From assembly GCA_007026445.1 (NCBI GenBank), contig VDMD01000009.1, positions 1-64,000 on the forward strand: a DNA stretch of 64,000 nt, given 5' to 3'. This DNA comes from Schizophyllum amplum (Eukaryota > Basidiomycota > Agaricomycetes > Agaricales > Schizophyllaceae). How positions within the stretch are numbered: the stretch's first letter is position 1; every line of letters begins with the position of its first letter. The notes under the pieces were generated by a model, which was not told where the DNA came from, searched no databases, and was given only the letters and a program-made list of their open reading frames with translations. Both the position numbers and the translations under genes were made by a program. Shown here in pieces: positions 32,849 to 44,965 of this stretch.

Positions 32849-33666
32849 ATGACGATCTTCTGGCCCGGAGAGCATGCCAACTTCGACACCTGGGCCGCTA
32901 GCGAGGCCTACCACGCCCGTTTCCTCGTCGGCGAGCCCGACGAGGCGCTCACCTTCGCTCTCGCCAACGCGGACAAGAACGGGCTTCCCGAGATTGCCGT
33001 ATCCGCCGCGCAGGGAAAGTACCTGCAACTTCTCGTGCGCGCGCTGGGTGCGAAGCGCGTGATCGAGGTCGGCACCCTGGGCGCGTACTCGACAATTTGG
33101 ATGGCGCGCGGGCTGCCAAAGGACGGCAAGTTGTTGACTTTTGAGCTTTCGGAGAAGCATGCTAAGGTATGTGTTTTATCGGATTCCCCTATATCCTCTT
33201 TGAAAGTTGACGCCCCAATAGGTCGCCCGCGAGAACCTCGCGCACGCCGACCTCGCTGACCGCGTCGAGGTCGTCGTTGGCCCCGCCGCGGACTCCCTCG
33301 CCGCCACCAAGGGCGACGGCACCTTCGACTTCGCCTTCATCGACGCAGAGATCGCCAACAACGTCAAGTACATGAAGGAGTGCAAGCGCCTCGTGAAGAG
33401 CGGTGGTGTCATTGTGAGTTGGCCACCAATTATCTTTTGCTGTGTATCCGCCCACATCTCGCATTAAACTCACCCTTCCTCCCCAGATCGTCGACAACGT
33501 CGTCCAGAACGGTCTTGTCGCGGACGAGGCGCAGACTGAGACCTGGACCACGGGCGCTCGCGACCTGCTCAAGTACCTCGAGAAGGATGAGGAGACGGAG
33601 GCGACGACGGTTCCCACGGCGGATGGGAGGGGCTTCGATGGATGGATGTTTGTGCTGAGGAAGTAG
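32849..33666 (+). CDS. Class I O-methyltransferase (family 3), copy 4
   Basis: Exons 32849-33166, 33222-33413 and 33487-33666, with introns 33167-33221 and 33414-33486, encode 229 residues. SAM-binding and metal-ligand motifs are intact (VIEVGTLGAY 71-80, D147, D173/N174). It is the inverted counterpart of copy 1 and is followed by the OYE fragment. It differs from copy 1 in a few codons (for example KYLEKDEE against KYLETDEE) and has the longer second intron. Confidence 0.9.
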
Positions 33667-34022
33667 GCCAAGTGTATATCATGGACGAAGCAGCAAACGA
33701 AGGAGCGGAGGAACCAGGACGCTTCTGAGGAATCGGCGGGTTGCAGTAAGTAGTATCAGAGTTATCTCACAGTGTACACTCGCCCCATGTACTATTCTCA
33801 TCTGAGCGCTCGGCCAACTTTGATGCATCTTTTGCGACTCAGACGTTTATCAGCAAAATTATTCTCTCCATGCGCGGCCTTACGCATCAATGTTCCGACA
33901 CACTGGCGTAGATCATATCTCTGCCCTAGCGCGGTACAAATACGCGTTCGGCCGTCGTCTCTTAGCATCCTCACTCGTCCGAGTCTTACACCTTCTTCAA
34001 GCCTATTCCGAATCCCGACCAG

Positions 34023-34214
34023 ATGTCTAGCACTTCGACCACCCGCGCACTCTTCAATCCATTCCGGGTTGGATCGCTGCAGCTGCGGCATCGCATCGTC
34101 CTGGCTCCCACGACGCGATTCCGAATTCCGCGCCACAGCCGAGCACGTTCCCCTCGCGCACGTCAAAAAGTACTACGCCCAGCGCGCTAGCATTCCTGAT
34201 ACGCTGCTGGTCGC
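34023..34214 (+). pseudogene. Old yellow enzyme N-terminal fragment, copy 3
   Basis: Same fragment as at 830 and 8800, including the 7 bp insertion that shifts the frame within the RF..ATAEHVPL region. This copy therefore shares an ancestor with copy 2 more recently than with copy 1, although its position is the mirror of copy 1. Truncated after about 60 codons. Confidence 0.8.
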
Positions 34215-34314
34215 GTTACAAGTAGTGTGCTGGACGCGGCTGACTCTCAAGCTGTCGTCGAAGAAGCCTCTGCCAGAAAACACACTCTTGCTCAAGCTTC
34301 AAGTCATCTGAGAA

Positions 34315-35114
34315 GAAAACAAACTTGAAAGACTTGAGCCGAATCGCATTGAAGGACATTACATAGATACGTCATTATCATAGCGTAGACCGCCGTTTCC
34401 TGGCCGTCTCCGCTTCACCGAATTTCCTTGCTCCCCGTAAGAGCTGACCTCTTCTTCACCTCTCCCTCCTCCCTTCCTTTCGCATCGCGGCCGACACGCC
34501 CCTTGTTGGAATCGTGGCCTTTGTAGCCTCGAACCCAATACGACGCCCAGTGGTGTTCCGCGTTACCGACTCCTTGTTTTCTGCGGATGCGCGAGCGTCC
34601 TCTTCTGCTCGGTCCGCAGCTGCGGAGGGCCCGTATTGACCACTACGTCGGCCGCTGCGACTCGCTCGCATTCGTCGCCGTGCAATGAGATCGCCGCCAA
34701 TTGGCGGTGCGCCCCGCGCGCAACCTCGTCTGGCTCTGTCGTGTGTGAGAGCAAGAGTGAGCGTCGATGGTGATGATTTCGCTGAGTCGCAAAGAGCTAG
34801 CTGGGTGACCATCGATGCGATTGTCGACGCGTCTCATGTCGCATCCATCGCTGCCGACCGCCTTGACGCCGAACATCTTGGCGCTGCACGCCCCTGGCGC
34901 GCCAGAAGCAGCAGCAGCTACTGAGCATCAAGGCTCAGCCGCTACAAGCACTACTCCGAAACATCGTTCGTCATATCACAATTCTACGAGATTGATCAGC
35001 ATTTTTCTCTTGCGTATGATAGATAGAGAATCGACTGACCCTGTTCTCCCTCCTCGCGTGCGTGAAGGATGTCCTTTGCATCCTTCACTGAAGAGCGCTC
35101 ATTGAGAGCGCCCT
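34315..35114. repeat. HMG 3'-flank module, copy 4 (reverse), abutting HMG4
   Basis: Reverse copy of 1-700 extended to the HMG4 stop. On the minus strand the small conserved frame is open here for 63 codons (34754-34563: EPDEVARGAHRQLAAIS, then NTGPPQLRTEQKRT). It carries an 11 bp insertion farther upstream. The hairpin-like repeat near 35060-35115 lies directly after HMG4. Confidence 0.6.
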
Positions 35115-36710
35115 TCACAGCGCGTCGTGCGCGCCAGACCCCTCGCCCTGCCACTGCGTAGCAGACGACGTCGGCGCGAACGAGTTGACGGAGTCCGAGT
35201 TCCAATCCCCGATACCGGGACCACGGTTGAAGTTGGGGTCGAAGTCAGAGTCGGGACGGAGGCCAAAGTTGGCGCCACGACCCCCGCGAGACCCAAGTCC
35301 ATTCAAGCCATTGTAGTCGGCGTTCTGGGAGGGGAACGGAGCGTTCGACGCCTGACTACTTGAGGAGGCGTGCTCGGGGCCATACGAGGCGTACCCCATG
35401 TTGTTTGTTGGGTATCCCGGGCCATCGTCGCTGACCGCATTAGCCCAACGCGATGCAGCCGTCAAGTCGCGCATAGAAGTCGAGCGAGACGAAAAGTTGC
35501 CGGACGACATGCGCGGGTAGTCCTGGTAGTGGTCGGGCTCGTACCGGCCAGAACGCGAGTTCCCAAGGGACGTGTTGTAACCATTCCCGGCCGCGCTGCC
35601 GGCTCCATACTCCGAGTCATTAGAGAACATTGACGGCTGAGCCCGTCCATTGTCGAACATCGGCGTGCCGTGCGTAGAGTAGGACCTGCCCACGCTGTTG
35701 ACCCATTCATCGACACTGGTCCTAGCGTTAGGGAGCTCCGCATTGTGACCGAATGAGTCAGGTGCGTTCGCGGCGGTGCTCGGACCACCATTGTAGGCAT
35801 GCGCAGCTGCGCCGGTGAAGTCCGAGGGACAAAGAGGTCCATTGTGAACATTGAATCCGAAAGCTCCGCCCATTGTCTGCCCGTAGCCCTATATAAAACG
35901 TGAGCAAAATCGCGGAAGAAGTCAGGGTGCAGCACACACCATGTCATATCCACGGTAGTTGAGCCCGTTCTCGCGGTTAGTCACGCCGCGATCGTCCCCG
36001 CTGAGACGAGCTTGCTGCTGGTCTGCGAGCGACTGCTGAACGATCGGAGGGTTCAGCCAATCATTGCCCAAAGGCGGAGGGGTAACGAGCTGACTAGACG
36101 GCGCGGTCGAAGTCGACCGCGGGTCGGTAAACGTCGGCGGGGCCATGACACGCAGACTCTCCGACGCAGCGACGCTCTGCGCGGTGGACACGATCGATGC
36201 CATAGAGATGTCAGCGGACAGCGTCGTCGTTTTGCGAGTGCGGGAGCCCTTAACTTTGGGGCCTCCGTTCGCGTTCAGCCTCTTCTTCTTCTCCAGCCTG
36301 GCAGCCGCCGCCACCGCGTCCTGGCGCCTTTTCTCCTCCGTCTTCGCCACTTTCGCTGCCTTCCTGGCGGCATTCTCCTGCGCCTTCAACGCCGCCGCCG
36401 CCTGCCGCGCCTGTTTATCGGCGGCCTTCTGCGCATTTCTGTCTGCAACCTGGGCCGCCGTTGAAGGTTGGTACTTGTAATCGGGGTTCTGACGAGCGTG
36501 CTCCTCCTTCTCCAGCGCGGCCTTTATCTCCCAGGGTGCCTTCTCCTCGGCAGACATTGCTGCCCATCGCCTTGATAGCAGCCCGCTGACTTCGCAATTT
36601 GGCCGGCCGCGATACTCGGTTTCTTGCGTGTGTGAGCGCCACAGAATAAAGCAGTTCGAGGGGCGCCGGATTTTGTTCGAGGTAGGGGTTTTACGGTTAG
36701 CCTTAGCCAT
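35115..36710 (-). CDS. HMG-box (MATA_HMG type) transcription factor, HMG4
   Basis: Exons 36710-35940 and 35888-35115 with a 51 bp intron (35939-35889) give 514 residues. The HMG box is about residues 11-85 (IRRPSNCFILWRSHTQ, WAAMSAEEKAPWEIKAA, NPDYKYQPS). It is followed by an Ala/Lys-rich, probably helical stretch (AADKQARQAAAALKAQ..). There is a single RTRK..SADISMASIVST module instead of the four in HMG1/3, then a S/G/Y/N-rich half ending SVNSFAP..SATQWQGEGSGAHDAL. The leader block and upstream signals are shared with HMG1 and HMG3. The start MAKANRK was chosen because upstream sequence is conserved only as DNA. Confidence 0.87.
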
Positions 36711-38973
36711 GATGAGTCGACTGGTGGGTGTACGAGCGGAGATGTCGAACGTCGATGGTGATCGCGGCTGAAGAGAAATTGGGCCAGTCCGAGGAAAGTT
36801 CCCACCCTCTGGGGCCATATCCTCATGTCCTGCATGTGACCGCAATTGTTTGTGGGTCGTTATGGATCCACCTCGTGCTCGCTCCTGAGGCACTACTCGG
36901 ACCGTCGTGATTCATTGTATAGCCTGGCGACGACCACAGTCGACCCTACAGTGCTCTGCGACGGCTTGCACACTGTGGCTTATGTCAGCCAAAGGAAAGG
37001 AAAAACAATGGGACGTACAAACGGTCATGATATGCAGTTCTTGGCATATGCCGGGCGGATGTCGGACGTCGAACTGACGGTCACTACTTCACTCATGACC
37101 GTCAACACTAGACGATGGCCTTCGCGAGTGCGCGAAGCGGCAGCCTTTAGCGGATTGCCATGCGAGTGTTCGTGCTTCGCGTGCATGAGAACCAATGATG
37201 CAGGCTTAAGAACTCACAGTTTACGCTCAACAGCCTGTGGCGCAGTTCATGACAGCCTGCAAGAGCTCGCACCACTTGTCCCCCGACTATGTATCCCTGC
37301 CCAGGTAGGTTAGTATACACCATACTGAGCGAAGAAACTAGACATACGCAACAGCCAGACTAGGCTGGACGTCACATCCCAAACAAAACTGCCACCTTCC
37401 TCCGAGAGGGCGGGCAAGCAATCCTGTGTTTGGTGCCCAGTCAGTCTCTGAACATCGCGTCAACAAAGCTCTGGACTCACAAGGCGAATCAGACTGTTCA
37501 AGACGTTGCGCGTTGACAGATACGCCGTGAGCCGTGGCTCCCCTCCGAGGCGCGTCGCGGGCTCTGCGAGGCTTCTCTTTATGCCCAAAGCCTCAAGACT
37601 CAAGACTCACAGAGCAGCCATGAATTTAGGCGATACGCCGAGCTGTTCGTCAAATGCGTCGCGAATCGTGCTGTGAGACGCTGCGAGTCGCTCTGGAGCT
37701 CTGTGGCGCCATCGCAGCTCTTTCGACAGACAAGTCGGCAAATTCGCCCTCAACCGTGCTTCACTCGACTCGTACGTCCCTGTGCTTTGTGAAAACAGGA
37801 TAATTGACCCACCGGATGTGTAGACGGACGGCGGCGGTCTTTTGTTCGGTGTTGAAAGACGAGATTCAGCAGATGATTCATGTGCATATCCTTTGCAAGG
37901 GTCTGTGGCTTTGCGATATCCCCAGGCTGTCCCGCCAGCGCATTATCAGTGCCAGCGAACGAGCCAGTGCCACCTCGAGGCTCAGCCTCCACGTCACGCG
38001 ATCGGACCGTAACTAGCGAAACGTCCGGATTCCGCCGACAATCAGGTTCCCTCGGACCGCGCATTGTCTTCTGCTTCCATGGCTTCGAACGACGCGACAC
38101 TTTCCCTGCGGCGGACATGTTTGCAACCTGCTCTATAGTGCCATCTTTCCCGAGCTCACGACTTTCAAGGCCGGGGACTGTCATGGACGTCAAGCCAGGC
38201 CGTTGAGAAGTAACAAGTTCCAACTCAAAACTAGCCTCCTCAGGATCCGCGACGATGCCTCTAACTTACCTCGTCTTCGGCTATACCATCTTCGTTTTCC
38301 TCGATCCTTGACGAAATCAGACTTTGCTATTCTCTCTTCGGCATGCTAGCGAACGAGCGGGAACGCCTCGCGCCGAAAAAATCTCATTCGAAGGGAGACA
38401 ATACGGTGTACAGGTGCGTTACTGAATACAATAGACGCGCATTCCTCTAATAATAACATAGCCGCAGTTCATTCCTGACTCTCGAATTCCCTCGAATCCC
38501 CAAGTTCGCCCGAACGAACGCCTTCAAACACGATTCCGTGAAGCGTCACAAGCGCCGAAATCGATCATCTCCTGCTCATACCATTGTGGGTGCGACGTTT
38601 GCTCCTTCATATGCCACGTGTACAGTTTTGGCGACAATGCCGGCCTTGATTTTGAGCAGGTTTTCCTGAATGCGCCGCCCGCACTCTTCTTGAACGTCGA
38701 CATTATTCTCTGGTCGCCTACCCCTCTCGTATCTCAAAGCGTGCACGGATCGTCAGTCCGTATACACGTACTCGCCCTTGTCGCTCCGGCATCGTTACCT
38801 GCACCTTCGCATACCCTGCAATTATCCTTCGCTTGTCGAGCTAGCGTTCTCAAGCTTCTTCATAGACCCTCAGTCCACGCTCGTACGTTTCGATGTTGCT
38901 ATACCTTCCCTCCGGTCGTTGCCTTTTCTCGGATGCACGCGCCAGACTTGCAGCCCCGGAAGTTCCTACGTTA
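36711..38973. other. HMG4 upstream region
   Basis: 36711-36890 is the conserved leader. 36990-37520 carries the intron-like signals on the minus strand (donors GTACGT near 37016, GTGAGTTCTTAAGC near 37218, GTATGT near 37345, GTGAGT near 37481). 37800-38060 has a + strand frame related to the HMG2 and HMG3 upstream regions, ending SLHVTRSDRN stop. 38600-38950 is similar to 44.69-44.90 kb. No intact gene is recognised. Confidence 0.5.
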
Positions 38974-39903
38974 CAGACGTTTCACATATTCTTGCTTTGG
39001 GTGAAAAGTGATCGCATCCGTAAATAAAAAATCAGAAAAATCCCCGAAATTGCTATCGACGTGTGCTGGCGTCCGTAGCGCACTTTCGACACGGTCTATG
39101 AGCTGAAGAAAGTATTATTCATAGGCAGGAGGTCTAGGGCTATGTACAGGAGCAAGAACGAAGTGAAATGACACAGATACGAGTCAGAAACGGATGCATA
39201 GCGCTCCCAGCCAGTCGGCCGCGCGTACATCAGCAGTAGCGGGGACAGCGATTGGAAAGGGGAGTCATAGCAGCGCCATCAAGCCCAGAGAAGGCGCTTC
39301 GGCATGGGAGTAGGGAGAGGATGGAGTGGGAGTGCTCATGTCGTTGGAGATGCAGGCTCGGAGGCGCCCCTGCGCGCAGGCGTGGCAGTCACAGCAGCTC
39401 CTCGGACGTTCGTGCGGGCACGCAGGCTCGTGAAGAGGGGCCCGAGACAGAGCTAGGTGGCTGAGTTAGCGGCAGGAACTGTGAATGGTAGCCACGCACC
39501 GTTACTTATGGCGCGCGCTCGACGCTCGCTCTCGGACAAACCCAGCTTGTATCCCGTCAGAGCCACATTCCGAGGTGTTCCCAGAGTGCAGCGACATCTT
39601 CGGCCGCGCCAGGTAGGCTTGTGAAGCGCGGATGAACACTGAGAGGATTCGACAATGATCGGGCACCCCAAGGGCACCCCAGCTGACCCGCCGGACGTCC
39701 TTCACTCCAAACGCGGTCATTTCGATCCGGGTTTTCTGCCCTCGCCATCTGCAGCTTTGCGCGTCATGGACAGCACCTTTCTGCGCGACTGGACGCGTCC
39801 GACGACGCAAGAACGCGTCGACAGCAATTTCGGGGATTTTTCTGATTTTTTATTTACGGATGCGATCACTTTTCACTCAAAGCAAGAATATGTGAAACGT
39901 CTG
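38974..39903. mobile_element. 930 bp non-autonomous TIR element with TA target duplication
   Basis: Terminal inverted repeats of about 88 bp with about two mismatches (ends CAGACGTTTCACATATTCTT), flanked by TA at 38972-38973 and 39904-39905. The interior is GC-rich with no transposase. The TA|CAG terminus resembles Tc1/mariner/pogo-type elements. Confidence 0.88.
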
Positions 39904-39905
39904 TA

Positions 39906-40975
39906 CCCAGCGTACTTCTGTCATGCCTGAAAATAGAAAATGCCGCAACGTTGGTCAAAAACTATATCAGCTGGAGTGCAGACTGAGAAATGCTCACTCG
40001 AGCCCTTCGTTTGCTTGTCACTGTCAGAGGCATAATGTAGCACTCCGTCGGCTTCGATGAAGTTGTGTGTTCGCTCTGGTCACGTGCCTATCACGTGACT
40101 GAGAGTTGAACTTTCATTTGTCTGAACCCCAGGTCCCGCTCAGCCTCGCCCCATGTCGATGCGAGGATTTGGATAAAGACAACTGGATTGACGATTCAGA
40201 CAATGTTCCCGTCAAACTGATCTGTTGAATAAGTACTGAGGGCAGAATAATATTGTACATTCTAGTAAATCATTCCTTATAAGTTATCACATCATCAAGT
40301 ACACCCGTCTTGCTGTATCCCCGTCGTCTTTCATGTCTCTCTTTGTCCGTGCAGCCCCTTGTGCTTCGACATCACCAATGCAACCTTCTGTCGTCGCCGA
40401 TGTCCTCCACACTACCGCATAACAATATCGGTCGGGCTGCCTCTGATGACCGTCTGCGTTGCTTGTCGCCCGGCGACCGGCCACCGTAGCGGTGGTGTAG
40501 CCCAAATCATCATCGTCGTCCGGAGGTCTTTCAAGTTTTGCGATGTCCTCCGCGATGAGCGCGGCGCAGATCCACTCGAGCTTTTCAAGCGTAAGAGCCA
40601 AATTGATATCGTGCAGGTCGAATGGGCGTGGTGCGGACGACAGCGAGACTGCGGTGAGGCGTCGTTGTCGACCGATCTTGGGACGAGTACGCGCGCAGAA
40701 GCTTCGTCCGCCCGTGATCTCCGTCAAGGTTGGCGTTAGGCGCCGCTGTCACTGCGTAGTTCGCAGCCGTAGGCACCGAAGGACCGCTCTGCCGCTCTTC
40801 GACAATTGATTCTTCATGATCCTTTGTATCTGCCCAATGAGTCAAAACTCTGCGCTCCAACCCATGCATGTTGAGGCGACGTACCATATTTTGTTAACTC
40901 TTGCGCGTGAAGGACGTCCTTCGCACCCTCCAGTTGACATTCACGGAATATGCCTTTCACGCCGCGCGCTCTTCG
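39906..40975. other. HMG5 3' flank
   Basis: Shares a TATTGTACATTCTAGTAAATC string (about 40252) and neighbouring sequence with the HMG6 3' flank (about 45541), defining a second type of 3' module for the HMG5/HMG6 subgroup. No gene recognised; a minus-strand frame at 40887-40585 has no family match. Confidence 0.5.
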
Positions 40976-42560
40976 TCAAAGAGTGGACGGCGCGTACGGG
41001 TTGACGAACATCCCCGAGTAATCAATGGCACCCTCGGTGCCAGCGACTGCATCGAAATCGCTGCTGAGGGGCATGCCGCCGAATGAGGAGTCGTTGTCGG
41101 TATCGCGCGCGTCGAACGATTGACTCGCCGACGAATAGTCGAAGTCGGTCGATGCGTGATCGCCGCCATTCGCAGCGTCTGAAGCAAAGTCGAAGTTGCC
41201 AGACGACCGGGACGCGAAGGTTGTGGACGACGAGTGATCATAGCTGGTCGAGGACGAGTATCTGTAGTCAGTCGTTTGCGGAGCTGAAGAGCTCATCGAC
41301 GCCGAAGACATGTCGCTGGCCGTCCGCGAGAGCGATGCGGGGTACCGTGATGACGTGTCGTAACCAAACGACGCGATATTCTCAGGCGTCAGATAATGGT
41401 CCCAGGACTGGATCGCATTGTCTAAGTTGCCGGCGGGGACGGGGAACGACTCGTTGCCTGACGCAGAGTTTTGCATGCCGGCGACAATCGAGTCGTCAGA
41501 GGAGGTGCCATTGAACGATCCGGAGGCGGCGTACGCCCCCTGCCCATTGTAGTCGACCCGATCATTGTACCTGTTCTCAGTGATGTCGGCGTACATGGCG
41601 GCGGTCGCTGGGTCCATGTAACCATAGTTCTGCACATAGACCAGGCCCGGGTCCTTTGTCTCCGTGCCGTTCATTGTGTGCAGGGACTATATAATGGTGT
41701 CAGCATCAGAGTGCAGAAAGAGGAGTTCTGTTACGCACCATAGTGTTCTGCGCGCCATAAGTGTTCTGTCGGTCGTAAACGGCCCGGGTGTTGTGAGCGT
41801 CGTAGACGGTGCCTAGGACGGCTGTAGGGAAAGCTGCGCCATCGAGTAGGGCAGGCGCCTGCCAGACATACGGGATCCCGCGGTCGCTGGTCGCAAAATC
41901 GATGGCGCGGGGGTCGACTGGCGAAGGAGTGGCGAGCTCGCTGGACGGCGCAGTCGATGAAGATACGGTGAGAGGGCTGGGACCGGCGGCGAACATTGAG
42001 GGAGCACCGTCGAACAACGACGACGGCGCAGTGGCATGAGTCAAGAGCGCGGCACCGGTAGACGACGAAGACGGGGCAGTGGCAGTCGACCACGACGACG
42101 CGATGCTATAAGACGACGCGGACGCAGTGACAGCCAACGTCTTTGACTTGCGCGCCCGGCCACCCTTCGTCGCGCTCGCCCGCGACCTTTTCTTCTTCTC
42201 CCCCGCCGCCGCCGCCGCTGCCTGCTTCTTCTGGGCTTCCTCCTCCCTCAGAACCTTGTCCGCCTGTTTCTGTTCCTTGTTCTTTGGCTTGTATTTGTAG
42301 TTCGGATGCAGTTCTTTATGCTTGCGCTTTTCCTCCTCCGCCTTGCGTTTCCATTCTTGACGTTCCTGGGCTGGGAGTAGCTTCCACTCCACGGAGAGAC
42401 GCTTGCTGATGCTCTGCTGTTGAGCAGGGAGCGCAGGATCGACCTCAGAGCCGAGCTCCGCGAGCTGGGCCTGGCGCGACTTGCGGAACAGGAAAAACAT
42501 GTTCTCGGGCCGCGGAATGCGCTCCTCCTCCGTAGGCGGTGTGGATGTCGGGACAGCCAT
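40976..42560 (-). CDS. HMG-box (MATA_HMG type) transcription factor, HMG5
   Basis: Exons 42560-41739 and 41686-40976 with a 52 bp intron (41738-41687) give 510 residues; an in-frame ATG four codons upstream is possible. The HMG box is about residues 12-90: IPRPENMFFLFRKSRQ, a longer loop with DPALPAQQQ, then WKLLPAQERQEWKRKAE and HPNYKYKPK. Next come an Ala/Lys stretch, a basic GGRARKSK patch and a Ser/Ala-rich linker. Exon 2 begins with the subgroup-specific YGYMDPATAAMYADI and ends GMFVNPYAPSTL. It pairs with HMG6 as a subgroup distinct from HMG1/3/4. Confidence 0.87.
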
Positions 42561-44199
42561 GTCGAGTATCAAAGTGGATAGTATGAGTGGCGGGTGAGAG
42601 TTTGGGAAGAAAGCGTTGAGTCGTTTGTGATCGCGGTCGGGGTCACAGAAATGAGCGCGTCTGTGTCACGCGTCGCATTGTTTGTTCGTGTTCGTTAGTT
42701 TATGTCGCGCCTCGTGTGCGTTTGAAGATGACTGAGCTCGGACCATCGCGCCTCGTGTTTTGTGTATGACCGTCCAAATATGGAGAATAATGGACCTGCA
42801 CGGCGCCACTTCTGTCAGCAATAAAGCATCACAAACAATGACGCTTACGCATCTGATTTTGTGTCGGCAGAGGCAGTGAAGGCCAGCGGGCGATATCGGG
42901 CAGATGTGTGAAGTCGGAGTCGAAATACGGGTCTTCCGCAGACACAACTTGACTTGTGACCGTCAATCGCGGTACATCACAGCTGGCCCTGCACGGTGCC
43001 GGGTTGTGATACATAGCCAGGTGAGCATCTACGCTCAATGTGAGCACGAAAGACGTCCGACTCTCCATCGGCGTAAATTCAGACCTTTCGATGTTCGAAC
43101 TGAACTTCAAAGCTGCTACCCAGCGCTCCACGCGCGGCGGTACCTGATCCCTTCTTCCTTGCCATAGGTTAGCCCACAATATCAAGCAGAGGAATAACTG
43201 GACGTACGACTGTATCAGCGAGCCGTTGCGGCGATGCCACGATGATATCTCTCCTGAACGGACACGGCAAATCTTCTGTGCTGGGCGCAAGCCCGGATGC
43301 TTTTCTCGCACACCGAGTTTCGCACTCAGGAAACATGGGACACCGAGCAAAATCAGCGCAACAAGCATCGCGGGACACACCATGGTTCGTGAGGACCGTT
43401 CTGCGCGGCGTGGCGAGCTCTGCGGAGGCGCTCTCGCGCCTGCGCTAGCTCCAATGCAGGATTGATATGCATTGGCCCTACGTCGAACCGGGGACTGGGA
43501 GCTGCCCTTGTCCATGACCACAGACGAAGTAGCCTCACTGAGTAGGTGCGATGAGCGCCGGTCGCCAGAGCTTCAGGTAATGCATTTTCCTCGGCTTCAG
43601 AAGCTGTTGATGTATCTCGCGAGCGCAGGCGTAATCGCATAACATGGGTCAGGGCTTCAAGAAGCCTCTCCCTTCGATTTCCAGAGGACAATGGCGAAAT
43701 GGCTGGGCTCAGCCTGCCACACTGGCACGTCACGCGTCGATCACGCCGGATTCAGCCGACATCCTCCTTTCCTCCTGCCGTCATCATGGAACATCTGGTC
43801 GACTTGCGCAGCGCCTACGACATAATGGATGTACTTCAGCTTACTCTGCCAAGCACCTTTGACCCTCTCAGCGACTCGGAACCCTTGAACGTTGAACAGC
43901 TTTCGGCGTCGCAGATCCGAACTTTCCCTCGATTCGGACGACGGAGATCATGTCAAGCCGAACACGTCTTCCTGACATCCTCAGGACTCCCATGAAGAAG
44001 TATTGATCCCGTCTTGCCCTGAGTTTGCGCCATGGAGTGGACAAGAGGTCTTCCTACTCTCTCTCGACGCGTAAAGGCCACAGTATGTCTGTACGATGGC
44101 CACGGACTCTCACAGCAACGTCCACATTATCGTCCCCCCGATCATGTACCCCCGTCTGGTCGGCAGAGTCTTGGAGACCGGCACGCGGAATAGGCGACC
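42561..44199. other. HMG5 upstream region
   Basis: 42751-42785 (CCTCGTGTTTTGTGTATGAC and following) matches 48226-48260 upstream of HMG6 and is a candidate shared promoter element. A likely minus-strand intron lies at about 42850-42814 (GTAAGC..GACAG), comparable to the upstream signals of the other units. 43720-43790 (CACGTCACGCGTCGATCACG, CCGGATTCAGCCGACATC) recurs at 49262-49330. No intact gene is recognised. Confidence 0.5.
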
Positions 44200-44640
44200 A
44201 CATCAGGGTCCTAGCTAAGCCAGACGCGGAGACAAGGTGCGTACGCGAACATACCATACAAACGACGCACTCACCTCATCTCATAGCTCCCGATCATCTT
44301 CAGCTTTGGACAGCTCGCTGAGGTTTCCACTGTACAAATGCTCCCTGAAGATTGGCGCCGCTGCCGCCATCATCAAGGCCGACCTCCACCTCCTCGAAGT
44401 CCCCCCTCCAGATCATCGGCGATGCAACCCTCGCCGCCTTCTCCACCTCCCAACCCCACATTTTGGGCAACTGACGCCCGCTTAGAGCAGACGAAGCCCG
44501 GCCTGGAGGCTACGCCCAATGACTTCTCGTCGCGTACTTCATGACGCAGGCCGTCGCGCGGTGCATTAGGGCACATCATCAACCTCTCCAGACTCCGTCG
44601 TCGCCAGACGGAATGCTCGTATATGCTACGTACGCCCTTA
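44200..44640 (+). pseudogene. Short-chain dehydrogenase remnant, copy C
   Basis: Matches the middle of SDR copy B, at the mirror-equivalent place upstream of HMG5. An old intron is recognisable (GACAAG|GTGCGTAC..CTCATAG, about 44234-44287). It is followed by GAAAAIIKADLHLLEVP, then in shifted frames KPGLEATPNDFSS and MTQAVARCI. The cofactor motif and the YxxxK part are missing. Several frameshifts and a large deletion make it non-functional. Confidence 0.78.
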
Positions 44641-44965
44641 TCATCAATATCGGCTTTGAGTCGGAGACGCCACCCATACTTGTCTACAGCGTCGACATAG
44701 TTTCTCCCCGGTTGTTTTTACGCTCTACGCTTCCCGTATCTTCAAAGCGTCCTGATCGCCGATGCGCATACATACAAGTCTCGATTCTTGTCGCTCCAGT
44801 GTGGCTGCCTGCACCCTTGCATATCCTGTAGATTTCCATCGTCTGTCAAGATGTTCTGGGGATCGTTAAAAGGCTCTTTCATGAACCCACATACAAAGTC
44901 TCTACGCTACCTAGCTCACTTTTGTTATACGTGAAATGTCGACCACCATGTGTCAGCGAGCTGTA

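Larger units (their letters stand above)
26640..35046. repeat. Right arm of ~8 kb inverted segmental duplication
   Basis: Reverse-complement partner of 1-7950, carrying HMG3, its upstream spacer, an O-methyltransferase, an OYE pseudogene and a 3'-flank module that abuts the HMG4 3' end. Because the same module in the left arm starts at base 1, the left arm probably continues off the window into the 3' end of another HMG gene. The right arm holds a 635 bp element at 30860-31494 that the left arm lacks. It lacks the 202 bp element present at 3060-3261. Confidence 0.9.

Noticed and set aside
42829..43521. 230-codon minus-strand ORF upstream of HMG5
   Set aside because: Contains a likely intron and no recognised domain; part of the decayed or non-coding upstream segment rather than a gene.
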